Of a stretch of DNA of 19,218 nt, positions 1 through 6,810 are shown in pieces. Position 1 is the stretch's first letter. The number at the start of each line of letters is the position of its first letter. The stretch covers positions 1 to 19,218 of the forward strand of contig CAJFUU010000269.1 of assembly GCA_904420265.1 (NCBI GenBank), in the 5' to 3' direction. This DNA is from an uncultured Clostridia bacterium (GTDB taxonomy: Bacteria; Bacillota; Clostridia; Christensenellales; Aristaeellaceae). Under the pieces are notes generated by a model. It worked only from the letters and a program-made list of their open reading frames with translations. It did no database searches and was not told the origin of the DNA. The position numbers and the translations under genes are program-made.

Positions 1-93
1 ACAGGGAAGTTTTGGAACAACCGACGGGGCTTTCAACTGTCCAATATGTATTGTTGCTCTACAAGCGATTTTCGCGGCGCAGAACTTTGGCGC

Positions 94-122
94 TTGTATA
101 TTTCATCTTCGCGTGGTATAAT
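94..122 (+). promoter_or_regulatory. Sigma-A-type promoter of the YbaK-family gene
   Basis: A TATAAT hexamer (117-122) is preceded by TGG (114-116), giving an extended -10, and lies 17 nt after TTGTAT (94-99), a fair -35 box. It sits about 30 nt upstream of the start codon at 153. It also argues against the longer in-frame start at base 12, which would lie upstream of the promoter. Confidence 0.7.
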
Positions 123-152
123 CAGGCTCAGTTTTGCAAAGGAGGCGCGCTC

Positions 153-626
153 ATGTCTGTTCAACGCGTGCGGGAATATCTGAAAGCATACGGCCTGGAA
201 GACCGCATTCAGGAATTTGAGGTTTCCAGCGCCACAGTGGAACTGGCCGCGCAGGCCGTAGGCGTGGAGGGCGCGCGCATCGCCAAGACGCTCTCCTTTC
301 ACCTGGGCGACGGCTGCCTGCTGGTGGTGGCGGCGGGCGACGCCCGCATCGACAACCACAAATTCAAGGAAACCTTCCATACCAAGGCAAAAATGCTCAC
401 CGCGGACGAGGCGCTTTCCATGACCGGCCATGCCGTGGGCGGCGTATGTCCCTTCGCCCTGCCCGACGGCGTGCGCGTATGCCTGGATAAATCCCTCCAG
501 CGCTTTGATTTTGTCTATCCGGCCGCGGGCAGCGCCAGCAGCGCCGTAAAACTCACCGGCGAAGAATTGCAGAAGAGCACCGGCGGCGAGTGGGTGGACG
601 TGTGCAAACTGCCGGAGGGGCAGTAA
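153..626 (+). CDS. YbaK/EbsC family aminoacyl-tRNA deacylase
   Basis: The 157-residue protein has the YbaK/EbsC (prolyl-tRNA editing domain) fold signature. Visible marks are the conserved lysine in ARIAKTLSF (K45), the VGGVCPFAL loop (residues 95-103) that forms the floor of the editing site, and AGSASSAVKL (125-134) near the C-terminus. Family members are cytosolic and hydrolyse mischarged aminoacyl-tRNAs (for example Cys-tRNA-Pro or Ala-tRNA-Pro) in trans; the exact substrate cannot be told from sequence. Length is normal for the family. I chose the ATG at 153 because AAAGGAGG (138-145) precedes it and a good -10 box lies just upstream; the frame is open back to base 12 but those residues are not family-like. 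It appears to be a single-gene unit, with no gene for 1.7 kb downstream. Confidence 0.9.
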   Translation: MSVQRVREYLKAYGLEDRIQEFEVSSATVELAAQAVGVEGARIAKTLSFHLGDGCLLVVAAGDARIDNHKFKETFHTKAKMLTADEALSMTGHAVGGVCPFALPDGVRVCLDKSLQRFDFVYPAAGSASSAVKLTGEELQKSTGGEWVDVCKLPEGQ

Positions 627-630
627 GGTC

Positions 631-759
631 TGCCTGAAAATTTCCCGAAGGGCGCCTTGGCGGGAGAATGTGCGCCCCGCCGCGGGGCTTCCGCAAAAGC
701 GGCAATTTTTCCAAAACCGCGGTTTTCCCTTTTCAGGCAAGCCCCGGCCGGGCGCCCTT
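631..759. repeat. Cluster of inverted repeats downstream of the YbaK-family gene
   Basis: TGCCTGAAAA (631-640) is matched by its perfect complement TTTTCAGGCA (730-739). AAGGGCGCC (648-656) is matched by GGCGCCCTT (751-759). Between the arms lies a perfect 14-bp palindrome AAAACCGCGGTTTT (713-726) and a CCCCGCCGCGGGG hairpin near 675-687. The two arm pairs cross rather than nest, so a single simple stem is not implied. The segment could act as a transcription end for the upstream gene, but there is no clean stem-plus-T-tract, so this is only a possibility. Confidence 0.5.
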
Positions 760-1330
760 TTTGCAATGTGCCGCCGGATTCTCTGAAAAACTTGCATCAT
801 TCCTTGCTGCAGCTGGCACGACATGCGTTTCTTCCTGCAATTTCGGGCCTTTGCTTTTAAATTATAACCGCCGGTTAGGCTGCAGTTTGATGAAGCCCTA
901 TAGTGGCATGGCACTGCGGTGTTCGCGCGCCTTGAATGGCCATCTCATGCGCATTTTTCCTTCGCAACGGCTTTTGCAATGCGCCTTCCCGCTGGGAAAG
1001 GGTTTGGCGGCTCTATTTAAAGCCATGAAGTTTCCCAAACCCTCCCCAGGCGATGGCGCTTTGCACAAACGCCAAAGCGGACGCGCCTGCGCTGTTCGGA
1101 TGGAGCGGTACGCTGTTTTGTCAACGGGTTGAGCTCCCGTTTCGGGAATGAAGCGGGAACAGCCATTCAAAAATGTATTGCAGGGCGATCTGTAAAATGC
1201 AATCCGGCGACAGGCGCGGCGAATCTGCGATATTTTTCCGGAAGAAGACTATCTGCCCTGCGCAATCTGGACTGGAGTTTTCAAATCGCAGCAAATCGCG
1301 GCGGGGCGGCAGGGGCGCAAAACGCGCCGG

Positions 1331-1430
1331 TTTTGCGGTTTCGCCTCTGGCGAAGCGACCGGCGGCTTTAATCAGAAATTTGCGGCGCAGCGCCTGGCAG
1401 GGGAACGGGTTCCCCCCTGCACAGTCTGCC
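1331..1430 (-). repeat. Partial copy of the 325-bp intergenic repeat, inverted relative to the copy at 1573
   Basis: Read on the plus strand, the segment starts TTTTGCGGTTTCGCC, then has AAATTTG, GGCGC and GCGCCTGGC blocks followed by a run of G and of C. The same blocks occur in the same order on the minus strand of 1611-1689 inside the nearly complete copy. It lacks the rest of the element and is clearly more diverged. Because it is inverted with respect to the nearby copy, the two could pair as a long imperfect hairpin with a loop of roughly 200 nt. Strand is given relative to the copy at 1573-1898, called + here arbitrarily. Confidence 0.5.
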
Positions 1431-1572
1431 ACGCGTTGGCGCCCGCTTCATTCTGGATGCGGGAGTACGGGCTAGACAGCCCGCGGGATAATGGATCTTA
1501 CCTGAACGAAAGTGTCCGCAGACTGCAAGCGCTGCAGCCGGCAGGGGGACTTCGCCGCTTGGCAAAGTTCCC

Positions 1573-1898
1573 GCTTGTTAAAAAAGTATTTTGGAAAGCT
1601 GGCGGACAGGGGAGTATCTCCCCCGCCAGGCGCCGCGCCTCAAATTTCCAATCTGAGACGCGGCAGTTTTGCCCTTGGCGAAACCGCAGAATCCTGCGCC
1701 TTTGGCCATCCTCGCCAGTTTGCTCTGAAGTCCTGCGGATTTCCGGGCGCGGAAACTGCATGGAACCGACTTTTGCTCTGGAAAATGGGCGTTCCCGACG
1801 CAAAAATCGCCCCGCCTCCGACGCGCACGCCGCGGGGACGACAAAATGCGAAAGGGCTTCCGCCCTCTCGCGCTCTCTTGAGGTGTTTTGACAGCCTG
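1573..1898 (+). repeat. Copy A of a ~325-bp intergenic repeat (MITE-like)
   Basis: This segment matches the reverse complement of 17835-18157 along its whole length, with similarity stopping abruptly at GCTTGTTA on the left and TTTTGACAGCCTG on the right. A 29-nt stretch (1753-1781) is identical to 17948-17976 in inverted orientation. The ends form short imperfect terminal inverted repeats: GCTTGTTAAAA at the left, and GGCTGTCAAAA as the reverse complement of the right end. No transposase is encoded, and codon-position counting argues that it is not a gene. It most resembles a non-autonomous mobile element or a structured intergenic repeat. I see no certain target-site duplication. Confidence 0.75.
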
Positions 1899-2331
1899 AA
1901 CTCCGCCGCTTGGCGAAGTTCGTCGCCTTGCCACCGCGTTTGACAATCCCGCAGGGCCTGGCAAATCGCCGCAGGGAGCGAAGATTGCCTCTGATTTCTA
2001 TTTATCCGGGCAGCGCCTGGGTTTACGGATTTTGTCTGCGCTCTGAACGCCCGCTTCCGGAACGATGCGGGCATTCGTTGGCGCTCTTTCTCCATTCGGT
2101 TTGCATCCAGGAGCAGAGCACGCATAATAGTCCCGTTTCCGTCCGCCGGATGCTGCGCGGCGGTTTTGCTCCCGGCAGCCGTCGGACGCGCAGCGGGCAT
2201 AACAGCTTCGTTGAACGCCGTTTACGCCGGCCCGGCCGTCTCCCTCCCTACCGGCGTATTCAACCGGCGATTTTGCGAGGCGCGCAATCTCCGGCGGCGC
2301 GTTCGACAAAACCGGACGGCCGTTCCCTTTT

Positions 2332-2598
2332 CTATAACAGCAGATTCAGCAAGACCACCAATACCGCGCCGGGCAGGCCGAGAAAACCCACGGCCAACGC
2401 CGTAAAGGGGTTGACCTCCACATGCAGGCCGAGCAGGCCGCCGAAAACGTTTACCAGCCACAGCGCTACGGCGCCCAGCACGCCGCCGGCCACCAGCCGC
2501 CACAAAAAGCGCATCGGCACCAGAAGAAGGTATCCCACCAGGCACATCAGCCCCAACCCGATGGCAAACGCCAGCACCATTTCCCAGGGAATCCGCAT
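2332..2598 (-). CDS. bofA: BofA-family pro-sigma-K processing inhibitor
   Basis: The product has 88 residues, nearly the same as Bacillus subtilis BofA (87). It is almost entirely hydrophobic, with two or three membrane segments and the family pattern of a central GGVLGAVALWLVN helix followed by VNPFTALAVGFLGLPGAVLVVLL at the C-terminus. BofA acts in the outer forespore membrane, where it holds the intramembrane protease SpoIVFB inactive and delays sigma-K activation; its presence suggests a spore former or a descendant of one. I chose the ATG at 2598 because GGAGGTGG (2604-2611) lies five bases upstream; the longer frame to 2640 would add 14 Arg-rich residues and run into a hairpin. Many Clostridia lacking a classical sigma-K checkpoint still carry bofA, so the exact role here is inferred. 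Confidence 0.85.
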   Translation of the reverse strand: MRIPWEMVLAFAIGLGLMCLVGYLLLVPMRFLWRLVAGGVLGAVALWLVNVFGGLLGLHVEVNPFTALAVGFLGLPGAVLVVLLNLLL

Positions 2599-2628
2599 GC
2601 AAACCACCTCCGCCCGGCGCAGACGCAA

Positions 2629-2662
2629 GCGCCCCCGCACAGGTCATCCTATGCGGGGGCGC
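2629..2662 (-). terminator. Strong GC hairpin between the MATE gene and bofA
   Basis: GCGCCCCCGCA (2629-2639) and TGCGGGGGCGC (2652-2662) form a perfect 11-bp stem around a 12-nt loop. It starts about 20 nt after the MATE stop codon and ends just before the bofA ribosome binding site. There is no T-tract on either side, so it may be a weak terminator, an attenuating or RNA-stabilising stem, or a processing site rather than a canonical intrinsic terminator. Confidence 0.45.
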
Positions 2663-2683
2663 GTTGCGTTCAGAACCGGTCGT

Positions 2684-4054
2684 TCAGGCAGGCTCGCCGA
2701 TGCTGGGCGATTCCTCCCGCGCCAGTTTTCTCCAATCGCGGCGGAAGCGCAGCATAATCACCGCGGCCAGGCCGCCGGCCAGCAGCGAAGTGCCCGCGAA
2801 GTTCAGCCACAGCCCCGTCAGGCCCAGCGGCCAGAAAACGGCCACGAGCAGCACCGGGAAAATCAGCGCCGTGGAAACCGAAATCAGCGTGGCGGCGCCA
2901 GCGCGTTCGATGGCCAGCATGAAGCTCTGCGTGGCGAAAGAGAACCAGCGCGTAAGGTAGGTAAAGCTGAACAGCCGCAGGGCAAAGGCGGTATCGGCAA
3001 GGACCGTCGCGTTTACGTCTTCCAGGAATATGCCGGCGATTGGCTCGGGAACCAGGAAAATGAGTATCGCGGAAACCACCGACACCACCGCACCGGCAGT
3101 GTAACAGTACCTTTCAATTGACTTGACGCGCGAAAGCGCGCCCGCGCCCCAGTTGTAGCCCACTGCGGGCTGCAGGGAATCGCACATTCCGTACAGAAGC
3201 GGCTGGATAAAGCCCTCCACATACATCAATACGCCGTAGATGGACACCGCGATTTCCCCGCCCAGGCGCACCAGCAGAAAGTTCATCAAAATGGAGGTGA
3301 TTCTGCCGGCGATGTTGTTCAGGAAGTTCGGCGCGCCGCTTACGACAATCTTTTTAAACATGGCGCGGCTGAAGCGCGGCTTGCAGAAGTGCAAAAGCGT
3401 CTTGCCGCGGAAGAACGGCACATAGGCGATGACGGCGGTAATGGCCATGCCCAGGCTGGTGCCCAGCGCCGCGCCGGCAATGCCCCAACGGAAGACGATG
3501 AGGAAAAGCGCCTCCAGTCCCACGCTGAGGACGGACATGAATATATTCAGTATCATGCTCGCGCGCACCTTGCCGCAGATGCGCATGAAGTTGTCCACCG
3601 CGAAGACGATGGTGGTCACCGGCGAACAGAGGCCGTACACGCGCAGGTACGCCACCGCCAGGGAGGCGAACTCGCCCTCCGCGCCCATCAGGGAAATCAG
3701 CAGCGGCGCGGCGGCAAACAGAATGCCGCCCATCAACACGCCGGCCAGCACAATCAACAGGCTGGCGCAGGTAAAATAGTTGCTGGCTTCATCATCTTCA
3801 TGCCGCCCCAAGTGGATGGAGATGGGCACGGACGAGCCTACGCCGACCAGGTCGGCAATGGCAAAATTGATGATGACGAACGGCATGGCCAAGTTCAACG
3901 CCGCAAAGGGCGTGCTGCCAAGAATACGGCCGACGAACATACCATCGATAAGCTGATAGAGCGCGGAGGCGAGCATACTCACCGCACCCGGCAATGCCGC
4001 ATAAAAAAACAGCTTGCGCGGCGGGGTGTTGGTAAACAGTTCGTGCGAATTCAT
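2684..4054 (-). CDS. MATE family multidrug efflux transporter
   Basis: The 456-residue protein is a polytopic membrane protein with about 12 predicted transmembrane segments and the MATE hallmarks in each half: an early LPGAVSMLASALYQLIDGMF-type helix, FVGRILG, then AALNLAMPF in the N-terminal half. The second half has the repeated pattern near VGYNWGAGALSRVK. It should sit in the cytoplasmic membrane and export cationic drugs or toxic metabolites using a sodium or proton gradient; the substrate cannot be predicted. The start at 4054 is the first ATG after an in-frame TGA; the nearest strong Shine-Dalgarno (GGAGGG, 4068-4073) is 13 nt away, rather far. The gene follows a marR-type regulator by 137 nt on the same strand, which suggests drug-responsive co-regulation. 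Confidence 0.9.
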   Translation of the reverse strand: MNSHELFTNTPPRKLFFYAALPGAVSMLASALYQLIDGMFVGRILGSTPFAALNLAMPFVIINFAIADLVGVGSSVPISIHLGRHEDDEASNYFTCASLLIVLAGVLMGGILFAAAPLLISLMGAEGEFASLAVAYLRVYGLCSPVTTIVFAVDNFMRICGKVRASMILNIFMSVLSVGLEALFLIVFRWGIAGAALGTSLGMAITAVIAYVPFFRGKTLLHFCKPRFSRAMFKKIVVSGAPNFLNNIAGRITSILMNFLLVRLGGEIAVSIYGVLMYVEGFIQPLLYGMCDSLQPAVGYNWGAGALSRVKSIERYCYTAGAVVSVVSAILIFLVPEPIAGIFLEDVNATVLADTAFALRLFSFTYLTRWFSFATQSFMLAIERAGAATLISVSTALIFPVLLVAVFWPLGLTGLWLNFAGTSLLAGGLAAVIMLRFRRDWRKLAREESPSIGEPA

Positions 4055-4191
4055 AGGGTTTTCTCATCCCTCCTGCAGGATGTATTGCCAGAATAAACCG
4101 TCTTTTGAGGCAGGCTTTGTCTCAGGGCACAAAAAAGCCGCGCGTTTGCCGCGCCGGCATGCTTTCCCCTGCAAGTTTCTCCTGGAAAAAA

Positions 4192-4644
4192 TCAGCGCTC
4201 TTCTCCAGGCAGGCGCTTTTCGTATTCCTCCCAAAGCGTGCCGGCGAAATCCTCCAGTGCGTCCACAAAGGCCCGATCGTGCTTTTCCAGCGTGCGCTCG
4301 ACGGCGACGCGCTCCGCCTCGCAAATCCCTTGCAGGGCCTTCTGCGCATAGGCATGGCCGCTTTCCGTCAGGCAGATGATCTTCTCGCGCTTGCCCTTTC
4401 CGGCGCGCAGGGTAATGCGCCCCGCCGCTATCTGCTCTTTGACAATGGTGTTGATGGTCGTTTTGGGAATCAACCAATCCTCGCAAATCTCTTTTTGCGA
4501 ATGGGGTTTGCCGTCCTCCAGCGCGTAGAGCAGGGCAAGCAGATTTTCCGGTACCCCGGAGCGGCGGGCGAAGTAATAATATGCGCCGTCCATGCGGGTA
4601 GTAGCCAGGATCAGGCGGCGAGCCAACGCGGCGGAATCTTCCAT
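4192..4644 (-). CDS. MarR family transcriptional regulator
   Basis: The 150-residue product has the MarR winged-helix layout: dimerisation helices at both ends, a helix-turn-helix around residues 45-75 (KEICEDWLIPKTTINTIVKE, recognition helix near 60-72) and a basic beta-wing at 78-94 containing GKGKREK, then LTESG, typical of the family. Length is usual. The ATG at 4644 has GAGGTG about seven bases upstream. MarR proteins are dimeric repressors released by small phenolic ligands, drugs or oxidation. Its own promoter carries a near-ideal palindromic operator over the -10 box, so autorepression is likely, and read-through into the MATE gene 137 nt downstream would place the pump under the same control. 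Confidence 0.9.
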   Translation of the reverse strand: MEDSAALARRLILATTRMDGAYYYFARRSGVPENLLALLYALEDGKPHSQKEICEDWLIPKTTINTIVKEQIAAGRITLRAGKGKREKIICLTESGHAYAQKALQGICEAERVAVERTLEKHDRAFVDALEDFAGTLWEEYEKRLPGEER

Positions 4645-4659
4645 AAACGCACCTCAAAA

Positions 4660-4696
4660 ATACGGATTCGTACTGCATTATAGTACGAATCCGTAT
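4660..4696. promoter_or_regulatory. Palindromic operator, probable MarR binding site
   Basis: A perfect 14-bp inverted repeat, ATACGGATTCGTAC (4660-4673) and GTACGAATCCGTAT (4683-4696), is separated by nine bases that contain the -10 box of the marR promoter. The right-hand arm (plus-strand coordinates) fills most of the spacer between the -35 and -10 boxes. A dimeric repressor bound here would block RNA polymerase directly. The position immediately upstream of the MarR gene makes that protein the natural ligand, but this is inferred. Confidence 0.85.
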
Positions 4697-4705
4697 CAAA
4701 GTCAA
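4677..4705 (-). promoter_or_regulatory. Sigma-A promoter of the marR-MATE unit
   Basis: On the minus strand TTGACT (4700-4705) and TATAAT (4677-4682) are separated by exactly 17 nt, a near-consensus sigma-A promoter. The -10 lies between the arms of the 14-bp palindrome. Transcription would start about 25 nt upstream of the MarR start codon. Confidence 0.85.
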
Positions 4706-4865
4706 CAGGGCAATGCGAATTCTCTGTGAATTCCAGGAAAACTAAGGCGTCCTGCAAAAAACGTTCCTCTGCGCCGAAACAGGCGGACAGAAAGTTCCCT
4801 GAAAAAACGGGCGGCGCGGCAACGATGCGGTGCAAAGCACGGGGCGCTTGCCCGTGAAAGCGCGC

Positions 4866-5888
4866 TTAAAGCAGCAGCATGGCGTCGCCGAAAGAGAAAA
4901 AGCGGTACTTTTGCCGCACAGCCTCCTCATAGGCCGCCAGTGTGCCTTCGCGGCTGTAAAAAGCGCTTACAAGCATCACCAGCGTCGATTCAGGCAAGTG
5001 GAAGTTGGTAATCAGCGCGTCCACCATCTTGAAGCGGTAGCCGGGGGTGATGAATATATTCGTCCAGCCGGACTGCGCCCGCAAAACGCCGTCCTCTCCG
5101 GCGGCGCTTTCCAGCGTGCGCACGCTGGTGGTGCCCACGGCGAACACGCGGCCGCCCGCCGCGCGCGCGGCGTTGACCGCTTCTGCGGCTTCGGGCGTAA
5201 CTTCGTAGTACTCGGAGTGCATCTCATGCTCCTCCACGTCCTCCACCTTCACCGGCCGGAAGGTACCCAGGCCCACATGCAGAAGCACGGGCACAATTTG
5301 AACACCCATGGCGCGGATTTTTTCCAGCAGCGCCTGCGTAAAGTGCAGTCCAGCCGTCGGGGCGGCGGCGGAACCGTCGTATCGGGCGTAAACGGTCTGA
5401 TACCGGTCCCTGTCCGCAAGCTTTTCGTGAATGTAGGGCGGCAGAGGCATCTCGCCCAGTTCGTCCAACATGGCCTCCAGCGTGCCCTCGCAGAAAAAAT
5501 CCACAATGCGGCCGCCGGCGTCGGTCGTATCCACCATGCGGGCGGTCAATTTGCCGCCGCCAAACGATACCTCCGCGCCGGGCTTGAGCCTGCGGCCGGG
5601 GCGCACCAGCGTTTCCCAGCGCTTGGGGCCAAGCTGTTTGAGCAGAAGCACCTCCGCCGCGCCGCCGCCGGCGCGTTCGCCGATCAGCCGCGCCGGGATA
5701 ACGCGCGTATTGTTCACCACCAGCACGTCGCCGGGATTGAGATAATCCGTGATGTCATAAAAATGCCTGTGCTCCAGCACGCCGCCGGCGCGATGCACCA
5801 CCAGCATGCGGCTGTGGTCGCGCGGCTCCACGGGCGTCTGGGCAATCAGTTCCTCGGGCAGTTCGTAATAAAAATCACTCGTTTTCAT
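4866..5888 (-). CDS. queA: S-adenosylmethionine:tRNA ribosyltransferase-isomerase QueA
   Basis: The 340-residue protein matches QueA end to end, starting MKTSDFYYELPEELIAQTP and containing RDHSRMLV, DVLVVNNTRVIPARL, APTAGLHFT, HVGLGTFRPV and the late NFHLPESTLVMLVSA motifs. It transfers and rearranges the ribosyl group of S-adenosylmethionine onto 7-aminomethyl-7-deazaguanine in tRNA to give epoxyqueuosine, the penultimate step of queuosine synthesis. The start lies 14 nt inside the end of the upstream peptidase gene, so translation is probably coupled; no strong separate ribosome binding site is visible. Its usual partner tgt does not follow, since the next 160 nt hold no gene. It is the last gene of the murJ-ruvB-peptidase-queA operon. 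Confidence 0.96.
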   Translation of the reverse strand: MKTSDFYYELPEELIAQTPVEPRDHSRMLVVHRAGGVLEHRHFYDITDYLNPGDVLVVNNTRVIPARLIGERAGGGAAEVLLLKQLGPKRWETLVRPGRRLKPGAEVSFGGGKLTARMVDTTDAGGRIVDFFCEGTLEAMLDELGEMPLPPYIHEKLADRDRYQTVYARYDGSAAAPTAGLHFTQALLEKIRAMGVQIVPVLLHVGLGTFRPVKVEDVEEHEMHSEYYEVTPEAAEAVNAARAAGGRVFAVGTTSVRTLESAAGEDGVLRAQSGWTNIFITPGYRFKMVDALITNFHLPESTLVMLVSAFYSREGTLAAYEEAVRQKYRFFSFGDAMLLL

Positions 5889-6810
5889 CTTCCGTCAGCT
5901 TTAAAAGGCCCTCCACGATGTATTCAATGTTCTTTTCGTCCAATACGGTATCGCGCCGGGTGTGGATGCGGCCCAGCACTGGGCCAAAAAAGCGCCTGCG
6001 CCTGAGCGAAGCCATGGCCAGCGACTTTTTAAAGCCCATCTGATCCGAGGGATAAAAGGCGCGCGCTGCGGGCACAAGCACGGGCTCATAATCGCCGCCG
6101 GGAAAGGCCGCGCGCGTGCGCGCCCAGAGGCTTTCGTCGGCGCGATAGGCCCTGCTGGCGGCAAGCAGCAGCGTTTTGCCCTCGCCCACGCAATCCAGAT
6201 TGATCAGGGGCTTGTCCTCCATAACGCGCGCGTGCCTCCTGCGAAACAGCGTCGAGCCAATCAGCCCCAGCTCCTCGTTGTCAAACAGCACCACGGCCAC
6301 GCGGCCGCGTTGTTCCCTGGGCATGCGCGAAAGCAGCGTCAAAAGCGCGACCACGCCGGAGGTATTGTCGTTCAAGGTATGACGGTTGGCCTTCCCGGCG
6401 ATCATCAACGCCGACAAAAAGACGGCGCAAGCCGCGCCCAACGCCGCCGCCAGGCCAACGGGCGCGCCCAGACGGCGGGCAAGCGCGGCGCAAAGCGCGC
6501 ATGGCAGTATCAGCATCGCCGCCAGACACAGTTGAAACAGTATGGAAAGCGGCCAGTTCAGCGGCGCCACCAGATTGGGAAAGGGCAATGCGGCGCAGGT
6601 ATCGTAGTGCGCGCCCAGGACGTATTCCGCCTTGGCAAGGTTGCCGCAGACCAGGTTGACATTCTCCACCAGGCCCTTTGCGCGTTCCTCGCGGAAAAGC
6701 ACGCCCTCTTTGCGCATTTCCGACTTCACCAGCGCCCGGAAAGCGGCCTTGCGCGCCCTGCCCTTGCGCACCTGGTAATCGCGGACAATGGCCTCGCACA
6801 GGGGCGTCAC
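5875..6810 (-). CDS. M28 family zinc metallopeptidase with inserted membrane segments
   Basis: The 311-residue product keeps the di-zinc M28 aminopeptidase ligand set in order: H68 with D70 in GAHYDT, bridging D148 in LNDNTSG, the catalytic and binding pair E179-E180 in DNEELG, D206 in NLDCVG and H283 near the C-terminus in GRIHTRR. Unusually, about 80 residues separate the first ligand from D148, and they include two hydrophobic stretches (about 86-110 and 117-138) that look like a transmembrane hairpin. Soluble M28 enzymes have only a short loop there. The start is GTG at 6810, whose GTGA overlaps the ruvB stop, with GAGG eight bases upstream. A membrane-tethered peptidase is likely; substrate and sidedness are unknown. 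Confidence 0.85.
   Translation of the reverse strand: MTPLCEAIVRDYQVRKGRARKAAFRALVKSEMRKEGVLFREERAKGLVENVNLVCGNLAKAEYVLGAHYDTCAALPFPNLVAPLNWPLSILFQLCLAAMLILPCALCAALARRLGAPVGLAAALGAACAVFLSALMIAGKANRHTLNDNTSGVVALLTLLSRMPREQRGRVAVVLFDNEELGLIGSTLFRRRHARVMEDKPLINLDCVGEGKTLLLAASRAYRADESLWARTRAAFPGGDYEPVLVPAARAFYPSDQMGFKKSLAMASLRRRRFFGPVLGRIHTRRDTVLDEKNIEYIVEGLLKLTEDENE

Larger units (their letters stand above)
627..2331. other. Gene-free region of 1.7 kb rich in inverted repeats
   Basis: I recognise no protein in any frame here. The open frames are Arg/Pro/Ala-rich, overlap each other on both strands, lack ribosome binding sites and show no family motif. The stretch contains a palindromic segment (631-759), a partial copy of a repeat in reverse orientation (1331-1430) and a nearly complete copy of the same repeat (1573-1898). 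The remaining sequence (about 760-1300 and 1900-2331) has no structure I can name. I found no tRNA or known structured RNA by eye. Confidence 0.7.

Noticed and set aside
12..152. Upstream extension of the YbaK-family gene
   Set aside because: The extra 47 residues overlap the promoter and do not fit the family N-terminus; the ribosome binding site supports the start at 153.
1640..2200. Hypothetical protein in the repeat copy, with a similar frame at 17661-18152
   Set aside because: Substitutions between the two copies fall evenly over codon positions and there is no ribosome binding site, so it is treated as a non-coding repeat.
627..2331. A tRNA, RNase P RNA, 6S RNA or riboswitch in the large gap
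   Set aside because: I looked for T-arm GTTCGA-type motifs and conserved RNA signatures and found none; a GCGGAAAGTCC string near 18254 in the other gap resembles RNase P RNA only superficially.
1910..3121. A 403-codon plus-strand open frame
   Set aside because: It is antisense to bofA and much of the MATE gene, has no ribosome binding site, and its product is Arg/Pro/Gln-rich without any family motif; it is a GC-rich shadow frame.
4790..4865. Intrinsic terminator after queA
   Set aside because: A CACGGG/CCCGTG stem (about 4839-4856) and a separate T-run on the minus strand exist, but they are not adjacent, so I do not call a terminator.
4830..6005. A 391-codon plus-strand open frame, and similar ones at 5962-6876, 10338-11741 and 11729-12682
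   Set aside because: All are antisense to strongly supported genes (queA, the M28 gene, the PHP genes) and show the same His/Arg/Gly-rich shadow composition.
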